DNA of 64,000 bases from Streptomyces sp. WMMC500 (GTDB lineage Bacteria > Actinomycetota > Actinomycetes > Streptomycetales > Streptomycetaceae), in assembly GCF_027497195.1 (NCBI RefSeq), contig NZ_CP114905.1, positions 5,467,001 through 5,531,000 on the forward strand, given 5' to 3'. The translations under genes and the position numbers were made by a program. The notes beneath the pieces were generated by a model. It ran no database searches, was not told where the DNA came from, and was given only the letters and a program-made list of their open reading frames with translations. Every line of letters begins with the position of its first letter. Positions within the stretch are counted from its first letter, which is position 1. Below are positions 11,483 to 18,789 of the stretch, piece after piece.

Positions 11483-12595
11483 TCAGCCCGCTCCGCCCGA
11501 CTCCGCCTCCGCGTAGCCCTCGATCTCCCGCGGCGAGCGCGACCCCGGCCCCACGTACCGCGCCGACGGCCGCACCAGCCGCCCCGTGCGCTTCTGCTCC
11601 AGGATGTGCGCCGACCACCCCGCCGTCCGCGCGCACGTGAACATCGACGTGAACATGTGCGCCGGCACCTCCGCGAAGTCCAGCACGATCGCCGCCCAGA
11701 ACTCGACGTTCGTCTCCAGCACCCGGTCGGGGCGCCGGGCCCGCAGCTCCGCCAGCGCCGCCTTCTCCAGCGCCTCCGCGACCTCGTACCGCGGCGCGCC
11801 GAGGTCCTTCGCCGTCCGCCGCAGCACCCGGGCCCTGGGGTCCTCCGCGCGGTAGACGCGGTGGCCGAAGCCCATGAGCCGCTCGCCGCCGTCCAGCGCC
11901 CGCCGGACGTAGCCCTCGGCGTCGCCCGTGCGCTCGATCTCCTCGATCATCCCGAGCACCCGTGAGGGCGCGCCCCCGTGCAGCGGCCCGGACATCGCGC
12001 CCACCGCGCCGGACAGCGCCGCCGCCACGTCGGCGCCCGTGGAGGCGATGACGCGGGCGGTGAAGGTGGAGGCGTTCATGCCGTGTTCCGCGGCGGACGT
12101 CCAGTAGGCGTCGACGGCGGCGACGTGCTTGGGGTCGGGCTCGCCGCGCCAGCGGATCATGAACCGCTCGACGACCGTACGGGCCTTGTCGATCTCCCGC
12201 TGCGGCACCATCGGCAGCGCCTGCCCGCGGGCGGACTGCGCGACGTACGACAGCGCCGTGACGGCCGCCCGCGCCAGGTCGTCGCGGGCGCGCGGCTCGT
12301 CGATGTCGAGCAGCGGGCGCAGCCCCCAGACGGGCGCGAGCATCGCCAGCGCGGACTGGACGTCGACGCGGATGTCACCGGAGTGCACGGGGATGGGGAA
12401 GGGCTCGGCAGGCGGCAGGCCGGGTTTGAACGCGCCGTCGACCAGGAGACCCCAGACGTTGCCGAACGAGACGTGCCCCACCAGGTCCTCGATGTCCACT
12501 CCGCGATAACGGAGCGCGCCGCCCTCCTTGTCGGGTTCGGCGATCTCCGTCTCGAAGGCGACGACTCCCTCAAGACCGGGTACGAAGTCGGACAT
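11483..12595 (-). CDS. Citrate synthase 2-type enzyme
   Basis: This 370-aa citrate synthase-fold enzyme would condense acetyl-CoA (or another acyl-CoA) with an oxoacid. The first catalytic His lies in AMSGPLHGGAPSRVL and the second in LMGFGHRVYRAEDPR. The third catalytic position, normally Asp in NVDFY, reads NVEFW, a conservative Glu replacement. The end TSMFTCARTAGWSAHILEQK is typical of actinobacterial citrate synthase 2. I chose the start at MSDFVPGLEG. A longer frame upstream has low-complexity coding and no family support. It is divergent from pdxH, an arrangement I recall from other Streptomyces. Confidence 0.9.
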   Translation of the reverse strand: MSDFVPGLEGVVAFETEIAEPDKEGGALRYRGVDIEDLVGHVSFGNVWGLLVDGAFKPGLPPAEPFPIPVHSGDIRVDVQSALAMLAPVWGLRPLLDIDEPRARDDLARAAVTALSYVAQSARGQALPMVPQREIDKARTVVERFMIRWRGEPDPKHVAAVDAYWTSAAEHGMNASTFTARVIASTGADVAAALSGAVGAMSGPLHGGAPSRVLGMIEEIERTGDAEGYVRRALDGGERLMGFGHRVYRAEDPRARVLRRTAKDLGAPRYEVAEALEKAALAELRARRPDRVLETNVEFWAAIVLDFAEVPAHMFTSMFTCARTAGWSAHILEQKRTGRLVRPSARYVGPGSRSPREIEGYAEAESGGAG

Positions 12596-12949
12596 CAGGC
12601 GGCTCCCTACTGTGTTGCGTGCGCTGCCGGGGGGTGTGCAGCGGCGGACGGGTCGGCCCCAGGCGTGGTGTGAGCGGTGCGGGGTGTGCGGTCCGGGATG
12701 TGATGGTGGGGGGTGTACCTGCCGGCCAGGCTCCGCGGCGCCGTCGCTCGCGGTCCGAAGCGTGCATTCCGGCCACCATAGCCGGGGGTGTGGGCTTTCC
12801 ACAGTGGTCGGGCGGCCGTTCTGTCGGGTTGCCCACATGCGGCAGGGCGTGAGATCGGGCACACTCCCCGCCGATCCCGGCCCGGAGGGTTACGGGGTGC
12901 GCCGGGCGGGCAAACTCCCGCCCCGCAACGGCCGCTCATACGGCAAGAT
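12596..12949. other. Divergent intergenic region between citrate synthase and pdxH
   Basis: About 350 bases hold no convincing gene. Open frames here are extensions of the two flanking genes. The region must contain both divergent promoters. A TGTGG-GCTTT-CCACA inverted repeat near 12790 is the only clear symmetric element. Confidence 0.6.
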
Positions 12950-13639
12950 GTGTGGGTGCGCCACGTTGACGTTGACACCGAACGTTCCCTCGATCCGGCC
13001 GCCATGCGCGCGCACTACCGCGCCGCGGGACTGTCGGAGGACTCCCTCGCCGCCGATCCCTTCGAGCAGTTCGGCCGCTGGTTCCGGCAGGCCGAGCAGA
13101 GCGGACTGCACGAACCCAACGCGATGGTCGTCTCCACCGCCGACGCCGAGGGCCGGCCCAGCTCCCGCACCGTACTGCTGAAGCAGGTGGACGAGCGGGG
13201 GTTCGTCTTCTACACAAACTACGGTTCGCGCAAGGGCCGCGAGCTGGCCGCCAACCCGCACGTGTCGCTGCTCTTCCCCTGGCACCCCGTCGCCCGCCAG
13301 GTGATCGTCGCGGGCGCCGCGGAGCGCACGGGCCGGGACGAGACGGTGGCGTACTTCCGCACCAGGCCGCACGGCTCGCAGTTGGGCGCGTGGGCGAGCG
13401 AGCAGTCGTCGGCGGTGGCGTCCCGGGCGGAGCTGGACCGGATGTACGCGGAGCTGGCGGACCGCTACCCGGAGGGCGAGCAGGTGCCGGCGCCGCCGGA
13501 GTGGGGCGGCTTCCGGGTCAGGCCGCGGACGGTGGAGTTCTGGCAGGGCCGCGAGAACCGCCTCCACGACCGCCTCCGGTACGTACGCACCGAAGGCGCG
13601 GCCGGCGGCGGCTGGACGGTGGAACGCCTCTGCCCGTAG
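12950..13639 (+). CDS. pdxH: Pyridoxamine 5'-phosphate oxidase
   Basis: This 229-aa FMN enzyme oxidises pyridoxamine or pyridoxine phosphate to pyridoxal phosphate. Visible signatures are [38 protein letters not shown], the FMN/substrate segment [16 protein letters not shown] and the C-terminal [17 protein letters not shown]. Length matches the family. The start is GTG 12950 or GTG 12956. No ribosome site is visible at either, so the transcript may be leaderless. Confidence 0.93.
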   Translation: MWVRHVDVDTERSLDPAAMRAHYRAAGLSEDSLAADPFEQFGRWFRQAEQSGLHEPNAMVVSTADAEGRPSSRTVLLKQVDERGFVFYTNYGSRKGRELAANPHVSLLFPWHPVARQVIVAGAAERTGRDETVAYFRTRPHGSQLGAWASEQSSAVASRAELDRMYAELADRYPEGEQVPAPPEWGGFRVRPRTVEFWQGRENRLHDRLRYVRTEGAAGGGWTVERLCP

Positions 13640-13690
13640 CGGCACGGGACACAGCCGGCGGGCCCGTCCCGGGCCCGCCGCACAAAAGGG

Positions 13691-13751
13691 CGACCCGCGG
13701 CCCATTCCCCTTGAGGGGAGCCGGTCGGACGTACCGGCGGACCGCGGGTCG
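13691..13751 (-). terminator. Three-hairpin terminator-like structure
   Basis: Read on the minus strand, a 9-10 bp stem (GACCCGCGG pairing with CCGCGGGTC) encloses two perfect small hairpins and is followed by CCUUUUG. It would end the short minus-strand transcript and could also stop pdxH readthrough. Confidence 0.55.
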
Positions 13752-13834
13752 GGTGAACTGCTTGGGATAAGGGCCGGCTGGGCGCGTCCTAGGCGCCCCG
13801 GTCCGGCATTGCGCTCAAGCGCGACGGCGGACCA

Positions 13835-13873
13835 CTAGCCCGCAGTCACCTCACGCGTCCGGTACTTCATCAT
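13835..13873 (-). CDS. Possible 12-residue peptide
   Basis: A strong GGGAGGT ribosome site lies 10 bases before two successive ATG codons that open MMKYRTREVTAG, followed by TAG. The promoter, ribosome site, tiny ORF and terminator are all within 250 bases, which argues that the peptide is made. I do not recognise it. It could be a leader peptide, but no downstream gene is present on this strand. Confidence 0.45.
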   Translation of the reverse strand: MMKYRTREVTAG

Positions 13874-13906
13874 CTGCCGAACCACCTCCCTTCTCGTGTA
13901 CCTCAC

Positions 13907-13936
13907 ACATTAGGCACGCCCCCCGCGGCCCCTCAA
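13907..13936 (-). promoter_or_regulatory. HrdB-type promoter for the short transcript
   Basis: On the minus strand TTGAGG (13936-13931) and TAATGT (13912-13907) are separated by 18 bases, close to the vegetative consensus. Transcription would start near 13900, about 10 bases before the ribosome site. Confidence 0.6.
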
Positions 13937-14141
13937 GTGATTTCCGGGCGACCCCGAACGCGCTGGTCCCCGGGGGTACGGGGGCACCGCCCCGGAATCC
14001 GGCGCGTCAGCGCCTCCCCGCGGGGCCGCTCGGCGTGCAACGATTTCGTGGGAATGGGGTGTGTGCTGCGTCACGTTCGAGTTGAATGATCCGGGTGCAC
14101 CACACCACGCACACGACGCCGCGGCGAGCAGGGGGTGCCTG

Positions 14142-15674
14142 ATGAGCGCGACCCGGCGTACCAACCGGGACCGCAGGAACGCCTCCGGCGAACAGGCCGC
14201 GGACGCTCCGGACACAGGGGACGACGCCGCCGGGTCACCGCCCGCGGCGGCGGACCCGGCGGTGGCGGGCGCGCCGCCGCAGGACCGCCGCACCGCGGCG
14301 CCCGACCTGCTGAGGGCGCTGCTCGACGGCATGGACGCCGCCCTGTGCGCCTTCGACGCCGACGGCGTCGTCACCCACTGGAACCGCGAGGCCGAGCGGC
14401 TGCTCGGCTGGACCGCCGCGGAGGCCGTCGGCCGGCGCGGGCTGGCCGGATGGGCCGCCCGCGCGGAGGACGCCGCCGAGGTGGAGGCGCGGCTGATGGG
14501 TGCGATGGACGTGCCGGGCCGGCAGGTGCAGGAGTTCGCGCTGCTGCGCAAGGACGGCGGCCGGGTGCTCGTACGCACCCAGACCTCCGCCGTGCGCCCG
14601 GGCGGCGGCGAGACGGGCGGCGCCGCGGTCGGGGTCTACTGCGCGTTCAGCGAGGTACACGCGCAGATGGACCTGGAGCGTTCCATCGCGTTCAGCGAGG
14701 CGCTCTGCGAGGACGCAGCCTGGGGCGTGCTCCTCGTCGACGCCGACCTGCGCCCGGCGCTGGCCAACGGCCAGGCGGCGCGCGTGCTGCGCGCCCGGCG
14801 CTCGGGGCTCCTCGGGCGCCCCTTCGGCGAGCTGCTGGAGCAGGGCGCGGAGGAGGTCGAGAGCGCGCTCCAGCACGTGCTGGCGCAGGGCAGCGCCGCG
14901 GTCCCCGCCGACCTGTGGGTGACGGTGCGCGGCGAGACCGGCGGTGATCCCGCGATACGGCGGCGGTGTCTGCGCGGCGCGTTCGTACGGCTCGCCTCGC
15001 CGCTGGCCGAGTACCCGGTGCCGCTGGGCGTCGGCTGGCTCTTCCAGGACGTCACCGAGGAGAAGCTCGCCGAGGACGCGGCCTCGGTGCTGCGCTTCCG
15101 CGACCATCAACTGCACCGGGCGTCGCGCGCGGCGGCCGAGTGCGAGGACCCCATGGAGGCGGCGACCGTCTACCTGGACTTCGCGCTCGCCGGCTTCGCC
15201 GACCACGCGCTGGTCGACCTGGCCGCCGCGCCCGCGGACCCCGGCTCCCCGCCCGCCCCCGGCGCCCCGCACGACGCGGGGGCGCCGCCGGGTCGTGCGC
15301 AGCTCACCCGGGCCGCGGCCACTCCCGCGGAGGGCCCGGGCCCGTGCCTGCCGGCCGGGCCGCACGGCTTCCCCGTCCGCTACCCCGCCGGGCACCCCGC
15401 GCTCCAGGCGGTCGAGCGCGGCGGCACGGTGCGGGCGGGCTGCGGCGGCGTGGATCCGGAGATCGCGGAGGGCTGGTCGGTGGCGCGGAAGTGGCCGCCG
15501 GGCACGATGCACGCGCTGTGCACGGTGCTGCGCAGCCGCGGCCGGACGCTGGGGGTCGTGACCTTCCTGCGCGGCGGCGGGCGGCGCGGCTTCACGCGGC
15601 AGGACGCGGCGTACGCGGAGGACGTGGCCGTACGGGTCGCGGCCTCGTTGGACCTGGCGGAGCTGCTGGGTTAG
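14142..15674 (+). CDS. PAS/GAF sensor protein without a recognised output domain
   Basis: This 510-aa cytosolic protein has a PAS domain at about residues 55-170 (LLDGMDAALCAFDADGVVTHWN, GWTAAEAVGRRG), a second PAS-like domain at about 190-315 (WGVLLVDADLRPALANGQAA) and a C-terminal GAF-like domain. The usual SpoIIE phosphatase or histidine kinase output of related Streptomyces proteins is missing. It probably senses a ligand or redox state and acts through a partner. RBS-like GGGGGTG lies before ATG 14142. The frame is open 27 codons further upstream, but that stretch lacks a ribosome site. Confidence 0.75.
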   Translation: MSATRRTNRDRRNASGEQAADAPDTGDDAAGSPPAAADPAVAGAPPQDRRTAAPDLLRALLDGMDAALCAFDADGVVTHWNREAERLLGWTAAEAVGRRGLAGWAARAEDAAEVEARLMGAMDVPGRQVQEFALLRKDGGRVLVRTQTSAVRPGGGETGGAAVGVYCAFSEVHAQMDLERSIAFSEALCEDAAWGVLLVDADLRPALANGQAARVLRARRSGLLGRPFGELLEQGAEEVESALQHVLAQGSAAVPADLWVTVRGETGGDPAIRRRCLRGAFVRLASPLAEYPVPLGVGWLFQDVTEEKLAEDAASVLRFRDHQLHRASRAAAECEDPMEAATVYLDFALAGFADHALVDLAAAPADPGSPPAPGAPHDAGAPPGRAQLTRAAATPAEGPGPCLPAGPHGFPVRYPAGHPALQAVERGGTVRAGCGGVDPEIAEGWSVARKWPPGTMHALCTVLRSRGRTLGVVTFLRGGGRRGFTRQDAAYAEDVAVRVAASLDLAELLG

Positions 15675-15842
15675 GGACCCGCCCGGCGGGGGCCGGTGAC
15701 CGCGCCCGCGGGGCGGTGCGGATCACCCTTTTCCCGCAGATCGGCGGCGAAAGTCAGGCGAAAAGCACGCGGCAGGTCCACTTGTCACCGGGATGAGTCA
15801 GAATTGGTGCAGGGCCACCGCACGAGAAATCTAGGGGCACGC

Positions 15843-16529
15843 ATGTCCGGACTGATCGATACCACGGAGATGTATCTCCGCACCATCCTCGAACTCGAAG
15901 AGGAGGGCGTCGTCCCCATGCGCGCGAGAATCGCGGAGCGGCTCGACCAGAGCGGCCCCACGGTGAGCCAGACCGTCGCCCGCATGGAGCGGGACGGGCT
16001 GGTGCGCGTGGCCGGCGACAGGCATCTGGAACTGACGGAGGAGGGTCGCAGGCTCGCGACGCGGGTGATGCGCAAGCACCGCCTGGCGGAGTGTCTGCTG
16101 GTCGACGTGATCGGCCTGGAGTGGGAGCACGTGCACGCGGAGGCGTGCCGCTGGGAGCACGTGATGAGCGAGGCCGTGGAGCGTCGCGTGCTGGCGCTGC
16201 TCGAGCACCCGACGGAGTCGCCGTACGGGAACCCGATCCCCGGCCTTGCGGAGCTGGGCGAGAAGGCCGAGGTGGACCCGTTCCTGGACGAGGGCATGGT
16301 GAGCCTGTCGGCCCTGGGTCCGGACGCGGGGACGGTGATCATCCGCCGCATCGGCGAGCCGATCCAGAAGGACTCCCAGTTGATGTCCTCGCTGCGCCGG
16401 GCCGGCGTGCAGCCCGGCGCCGTGGTGAGCGTGACCGACGCGGCCGGCGGGGTGCTCGTCGGCAGCGGCGGTGAGGCCGCCGAGCTGGACGCGGAGGTCG
16501 CGTCGCACGTCTTCGTGGCCAAGCGCTAG
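15843..16529 (+). CDS. dmdR1: Iron-dependent DtxR-family repressor DmdR1/IdeR
   Basis: This 228-aa metalloregulator shuts down siderophore and iron-uptake genes when iron is plentiful. The N-terminal winged helix (MRARIAERLDQSGPTVSQTV) binds DNA. The dimerisation/metal domain carries the classic ligands in MRKHRLAECLLVDVIGLEWEHVHAEAC, including the Cys of AEC and nearby His/Glu. A C-terminal SH3-like FeoA domain ends in VAKR. Length matches DmdR1. In S. coelicolor an antiparallel gene, adm, is described across dmdR1. A long minus-strand frame is also open here (15785-16522). Confidence 0.93.
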   Translation: MSGLIDTTEMYLRTILELEEEGVVPMRARIAERLDQSGPTVSQTVARMERDGLVRVAGDRHLELTEEGRRLATRVMRKHRLAECLLVDVIGLEWEHVHAEACRWEHVMSEAVERRVLALLEHPTESPYGNPIPGLAELGEKAEVDPFLDEGMVSLSALGPDAGTVIIRRIGEPIQKDSQLMSSLRRAGVQPGAVVSVTDAAGGVLVGSGGEAAELDAEVASHVFVAKR

Positions 16530-16962
16530 ATCCGTTCGGCCCGGTCCGGTGGCGGGTTTGCGCCGTTGTCGCGGTTGGCGTTAAGCGGACCGCGAGATTC
16601 CTGTCCGAACGGCAGCGCACGGGGGCAGGGCGTGCCACGCTGTCGCTGACGGCGTGAGGGAGGGGTGGGTCATGCCGCTGACATATCCGAGCCCCCGCGC
16701 GCTTGCGGGGGACGTGACGAGGGCCCCGGCATATGGCTCGCCGGGGCCCCGCCTCCCCGTACCGACCCGGAGCCCCGAGCTCCCAGGGTCGTCTCCCCAC
16801 GGACCCGGTGTCCCCGATGCGGGTCCGCCTCCCGGTCTCTGTCTCCCCGCGTCGACCGCGGCCAATCCCCGGCCGCGGTCACTCGAACGAGGGGTGTTGG
16901 GCCGCGTACCTCGGTGTTCGAATAGGCATTCGATAGCGTGAGCTTCGCCGAACGGATTGGGG
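16530..16962. other. Intergenic region after dmdR1 with strong hairpins and a possible small ORF
   Basis: Two strong hairpins follow dmdR1. CCCCCGC pairs with GCGGGGG (16692-16711), and a 10-bp perfect stem GGGCCCCGGC/GCCGGGGCCC spans 16721-16749. They may end dmdR1 transcription. A frame starting at ATG 16672 after GGGAGGGG could encode an 89-aa Pro/Ser-rich protein (MPLTYPSPRALAG..., ending at 16941), but its codon use is weak and the hairpins fall inside it. I do not call it a gene. Confidence 0.5.
16918..16933. promoter_or_regulatory. LexA-like (SOS) box upstream of the alpha/beta hydrolase
   Basis: TCGAAT-AGGC-ATTCGA is a perfect 6-4-6 palindrome close to the actinobacterial LexA consensus TCGAAC-N4-GTTCGA. 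It directly precedes a possible -10 box (TAGCGT, 16934-16939), about 24 bases before the hydrolase start, a position suited to repression. Confidence 0.5.
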
Positions 16963-17898
16963 GTGTCGGCCCACATGGTGCGTCGTATCAACGTGACGGG
17001 AGCGGGCGGGCTGCGTCTCGCCGCCTGGGAGTACGGAGATCCGCCGAAGCGCGGTGCCGACAGCATCGCGGCGCGCGAGCGGTCCGGTGCCGGCCCGGCC
17101 GGAGGCCCGCCGGGCACGAGGCCGCAGGACCGCCCCGGCGTGCTGTTATTGCACGGCCTCATGGGCCGCGCGTCCCACTGGGCGACCACCGCCCGCTGGC
17201 TCTCCGCCCGCTCCCGCGCCATCGCGCTCGACCAGCGCGGGCACGGCCGCAGTGACAAACCGGGGGACGGCCCGTACGACCGCGACGCGTATGTCGCGGA
17301 CGCCGAGGCCGTCATCGAGCAGTTGGACCTCGCCCCGGTGGTCCTCGTGGGCCACTCGATGGGTGCGCTGACCGCCTGGCAGCTCGCCGCCCGCCGCCCC
17401 GACCTGGTGCGCGGGCTGGTGATCTGCGACATGCGGGCATCCGCGCTGGGCGCGGCCTCGCAGCGTGAGTGGGAGGAGTGGTTCCGCTCCTGGCCGGTCC
17501 CGTTCGCCACGCTCGCCGACGTCCGCAAGTGGTTCGGCGAGGACGACCCGATCCTGGAGCGCCCGCGCCCGGCGCGCGGCGAGTTCTACGCCGAGGTGAT
17601 GGCCGAGCGCGCGGACGGCTGGCGCCCGGTCTTCTCCCGCCCGCAGATGCTGCGGGCCCGCGAGACGTGGGTGCACGACGCGCACTGGGAGGAGCTGGCC
17701 CACGTGCAGTGCCCGGCCCTGGTGATCCGCGGCATCGACGGCGAGCTGGGCCGGGCGGAGGCCCAGGAGATGGTGCGCGTCCTGCCCCGCGGGGTGTACG
17801 CGGAACTGGAGGCCGGCCACCTGCTGCACCTGGAGGACCCCGAGGCGTTCCACCGCGCGGTGGAGCCGTTCCTCAAGGACGTCCTCACCCCGAAGTGA
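16963..17898 (+). CDS. Alpha/beta hydrolase
   Basis: This 311-aa protein has an alpha/beta hydrolase fold. The oxyanion motif is LLLHGLMGRASHW, the nucleophile elbow VLVGHSMGALTAW (Ser near residue 131), the acid lies in the VIRGIDGELGR region and the His in EAGHLLHLEDPEAF. A roughly 30-residue low-complexity insert follows the first strand. I chose GTG 16963 after GGATTGGGG; ATG 16975 is an alternative. The substrate is unknown. A LexA-like palindrome is upstream. Confidence 0.85.
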   Translation: MSAHMVRRINVTGAGGLRLAAWEYGDPPKRGADSIAARERSGAGPAGGPPGTRPQDRPGVLLLHGLMGRASHWATTARWLSARSRAIALDQRGHGRSDKPGDGPYDRDAYVADAEAVIEQLDLAPVVLVGHSMGALTAWQLAARRPDLVRGLVICDMRASALGAASQREWEEWFRSWPVPFATLADVRKWFGEDDPILERPRPARGEFYAEVMAERADGWRPVFSRPQMLRARETWVHDAHWEELAHVQCPALVIRGIDGELGRAEAQEMVRVLPRGVYAELEAGHLLHLEDPEAFHRAVEPFLKDVLTPK

Positions 17899-17920
17899 CG
17901 GGGAAGCGGGGCGCGTCCCC

Positions 17921-18565
17921 CTACTCGCCGACGAACCGGAAGGTCGACGTGATCGCGTCGAACACGTCGAAGAACGAGTCCGCCAGGTCCAGCACCTGAC
18001 TGCTGCCCGCGACCAGCGCGACCGTGCCCTCCTGGCCGGGGACCGGGATGAAGGTCTGCATCAGCACGGCGCGGATCGTGCGGTCGTCACCCGGGATCTT
18101 GATGTCCTCGACGCCCTGCGTGCGCGCCGCCGTGCCCAGGCCCTCGATCTCGACCGTCGAGACCTTCCGCCAGGCGTCGCCCTCCTTCTTGGGCCGGATC
18201 TGCTTGATCTGGCCGACGATCAGCGCCGGGTCGGTCGGCAGCAGCTCGCCGCTCTCCGTACGGGCGCCGATGAGGGAGACGGTGATCGAGCCGGTCACCG
18301 GCACCTCGCCGCCGAAGCTCTCCGCCATGCAGCCGCAGTACAGGGCGCCGGACGCCCAGGCGTCCTTGGCGGCCTTGCGCAGGAACGCCTCCAGCACGCC
18401 GCGCTGCCCGTCCAGTTCGGGATTGCGGCGCACCCGGTCGTTGACCATCTCCCGGATGGCGTCGTCCCGGGACTCGGGCCGTACGTCGAACTCCCACCAC
18501 GACTCCGGCACCCGGATCCGGAAGCCTCCGCGCTCGATCGTGAGCGCTTCCATCCAGCGGCTCAT
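17921..18565 (-). CDS. Hypothetical type VII secretion-associated protein, paralogue 1
   Basis: This 214-aa soluble protein of unknown function begins RGGFRIRVPESWWEFDV and ends FDVFDAITSTFRFVGE. The layout, an N-terminal strand with a Pro-x-x-Trp motif, a charged helical middle and strands ending in a helix, resembles the proteins at 25310-25942 and 25950-26558. It also recalls the small Mog1/PsbP-like fold. It is divergent from the EccC-like ATPase gene, with AAAGGGGG before ATG 18565. A chaperone or accessory role in secretion is inferred. Confidence 0.7.
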   Translation of the reverse strand: MSRWMEALTIERGGFRIRVPESWWEFDVRPESRDDAIREMVNDRVRRNPELDGQRGVLEAFLRKAAKDAWASGALYCGCMAESFGGEVPVTGSITVSLIGARTESGELLPTDPALIVGQIKQIRPKKEGDAWRKVSTVEIEGLGTAARTQGVEDIKIPGDDRTIRAVLMQTFIPVPGQEGTVALVAGSSQVLDLADSFFDVFDAITSTFRFVGE

Positions 18566-18789
18566 GCTGCCCCCTTTGTCGCACGTGCTTTGTCGCACGT
18601 GTCCCACGTCCGGTCGTCCCCGGCACCCCGCGGCCGGGCCACGGCGGCGAGTTATCCACAATCCCGGATACGCGCTGTTCCCGCGAAGCCCGGGGCGGAT
18701 ATCGTTTCGTAGACCCTAGTGTCCGGGCTGAACGCATTTCCGCGGGGGGAAAGCCGGGGAACAGCCGGGGACGTCCGAGGAGGATCAGC

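Larger units (their letters stand above)
13682..13900 (-). ncRNA. Candidate independent short transcript with structured 3' end
   Basis: A minus-strand unit runs from a good promoter (13907-13936) through a 12-codon ORF to a compact structure at 13691-13751. The outer 9-10 bp stem pairs 13691-13700 with 13742-13751. It encloses two hairpins, CCGGT/ACCGG at 13721-13737 and CCCC-TTGA-GGGG at 13707-13718, giving a three-way junction followed by CCCTTTTGTG. It is convergent with pdxH and precedes no minus-strand gene it could lead, so it may be a small RNA, a small protein mRNA or both. Confidence 0.5.

Noticed and set aside
16672-16941. Possible 89-aa small protein after dmdR1
   Set aside because: It has a ribosome site, but codon use is weak and two strong hairpins and a LexA-like box lie inside or at its end. 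Not called as a gene.
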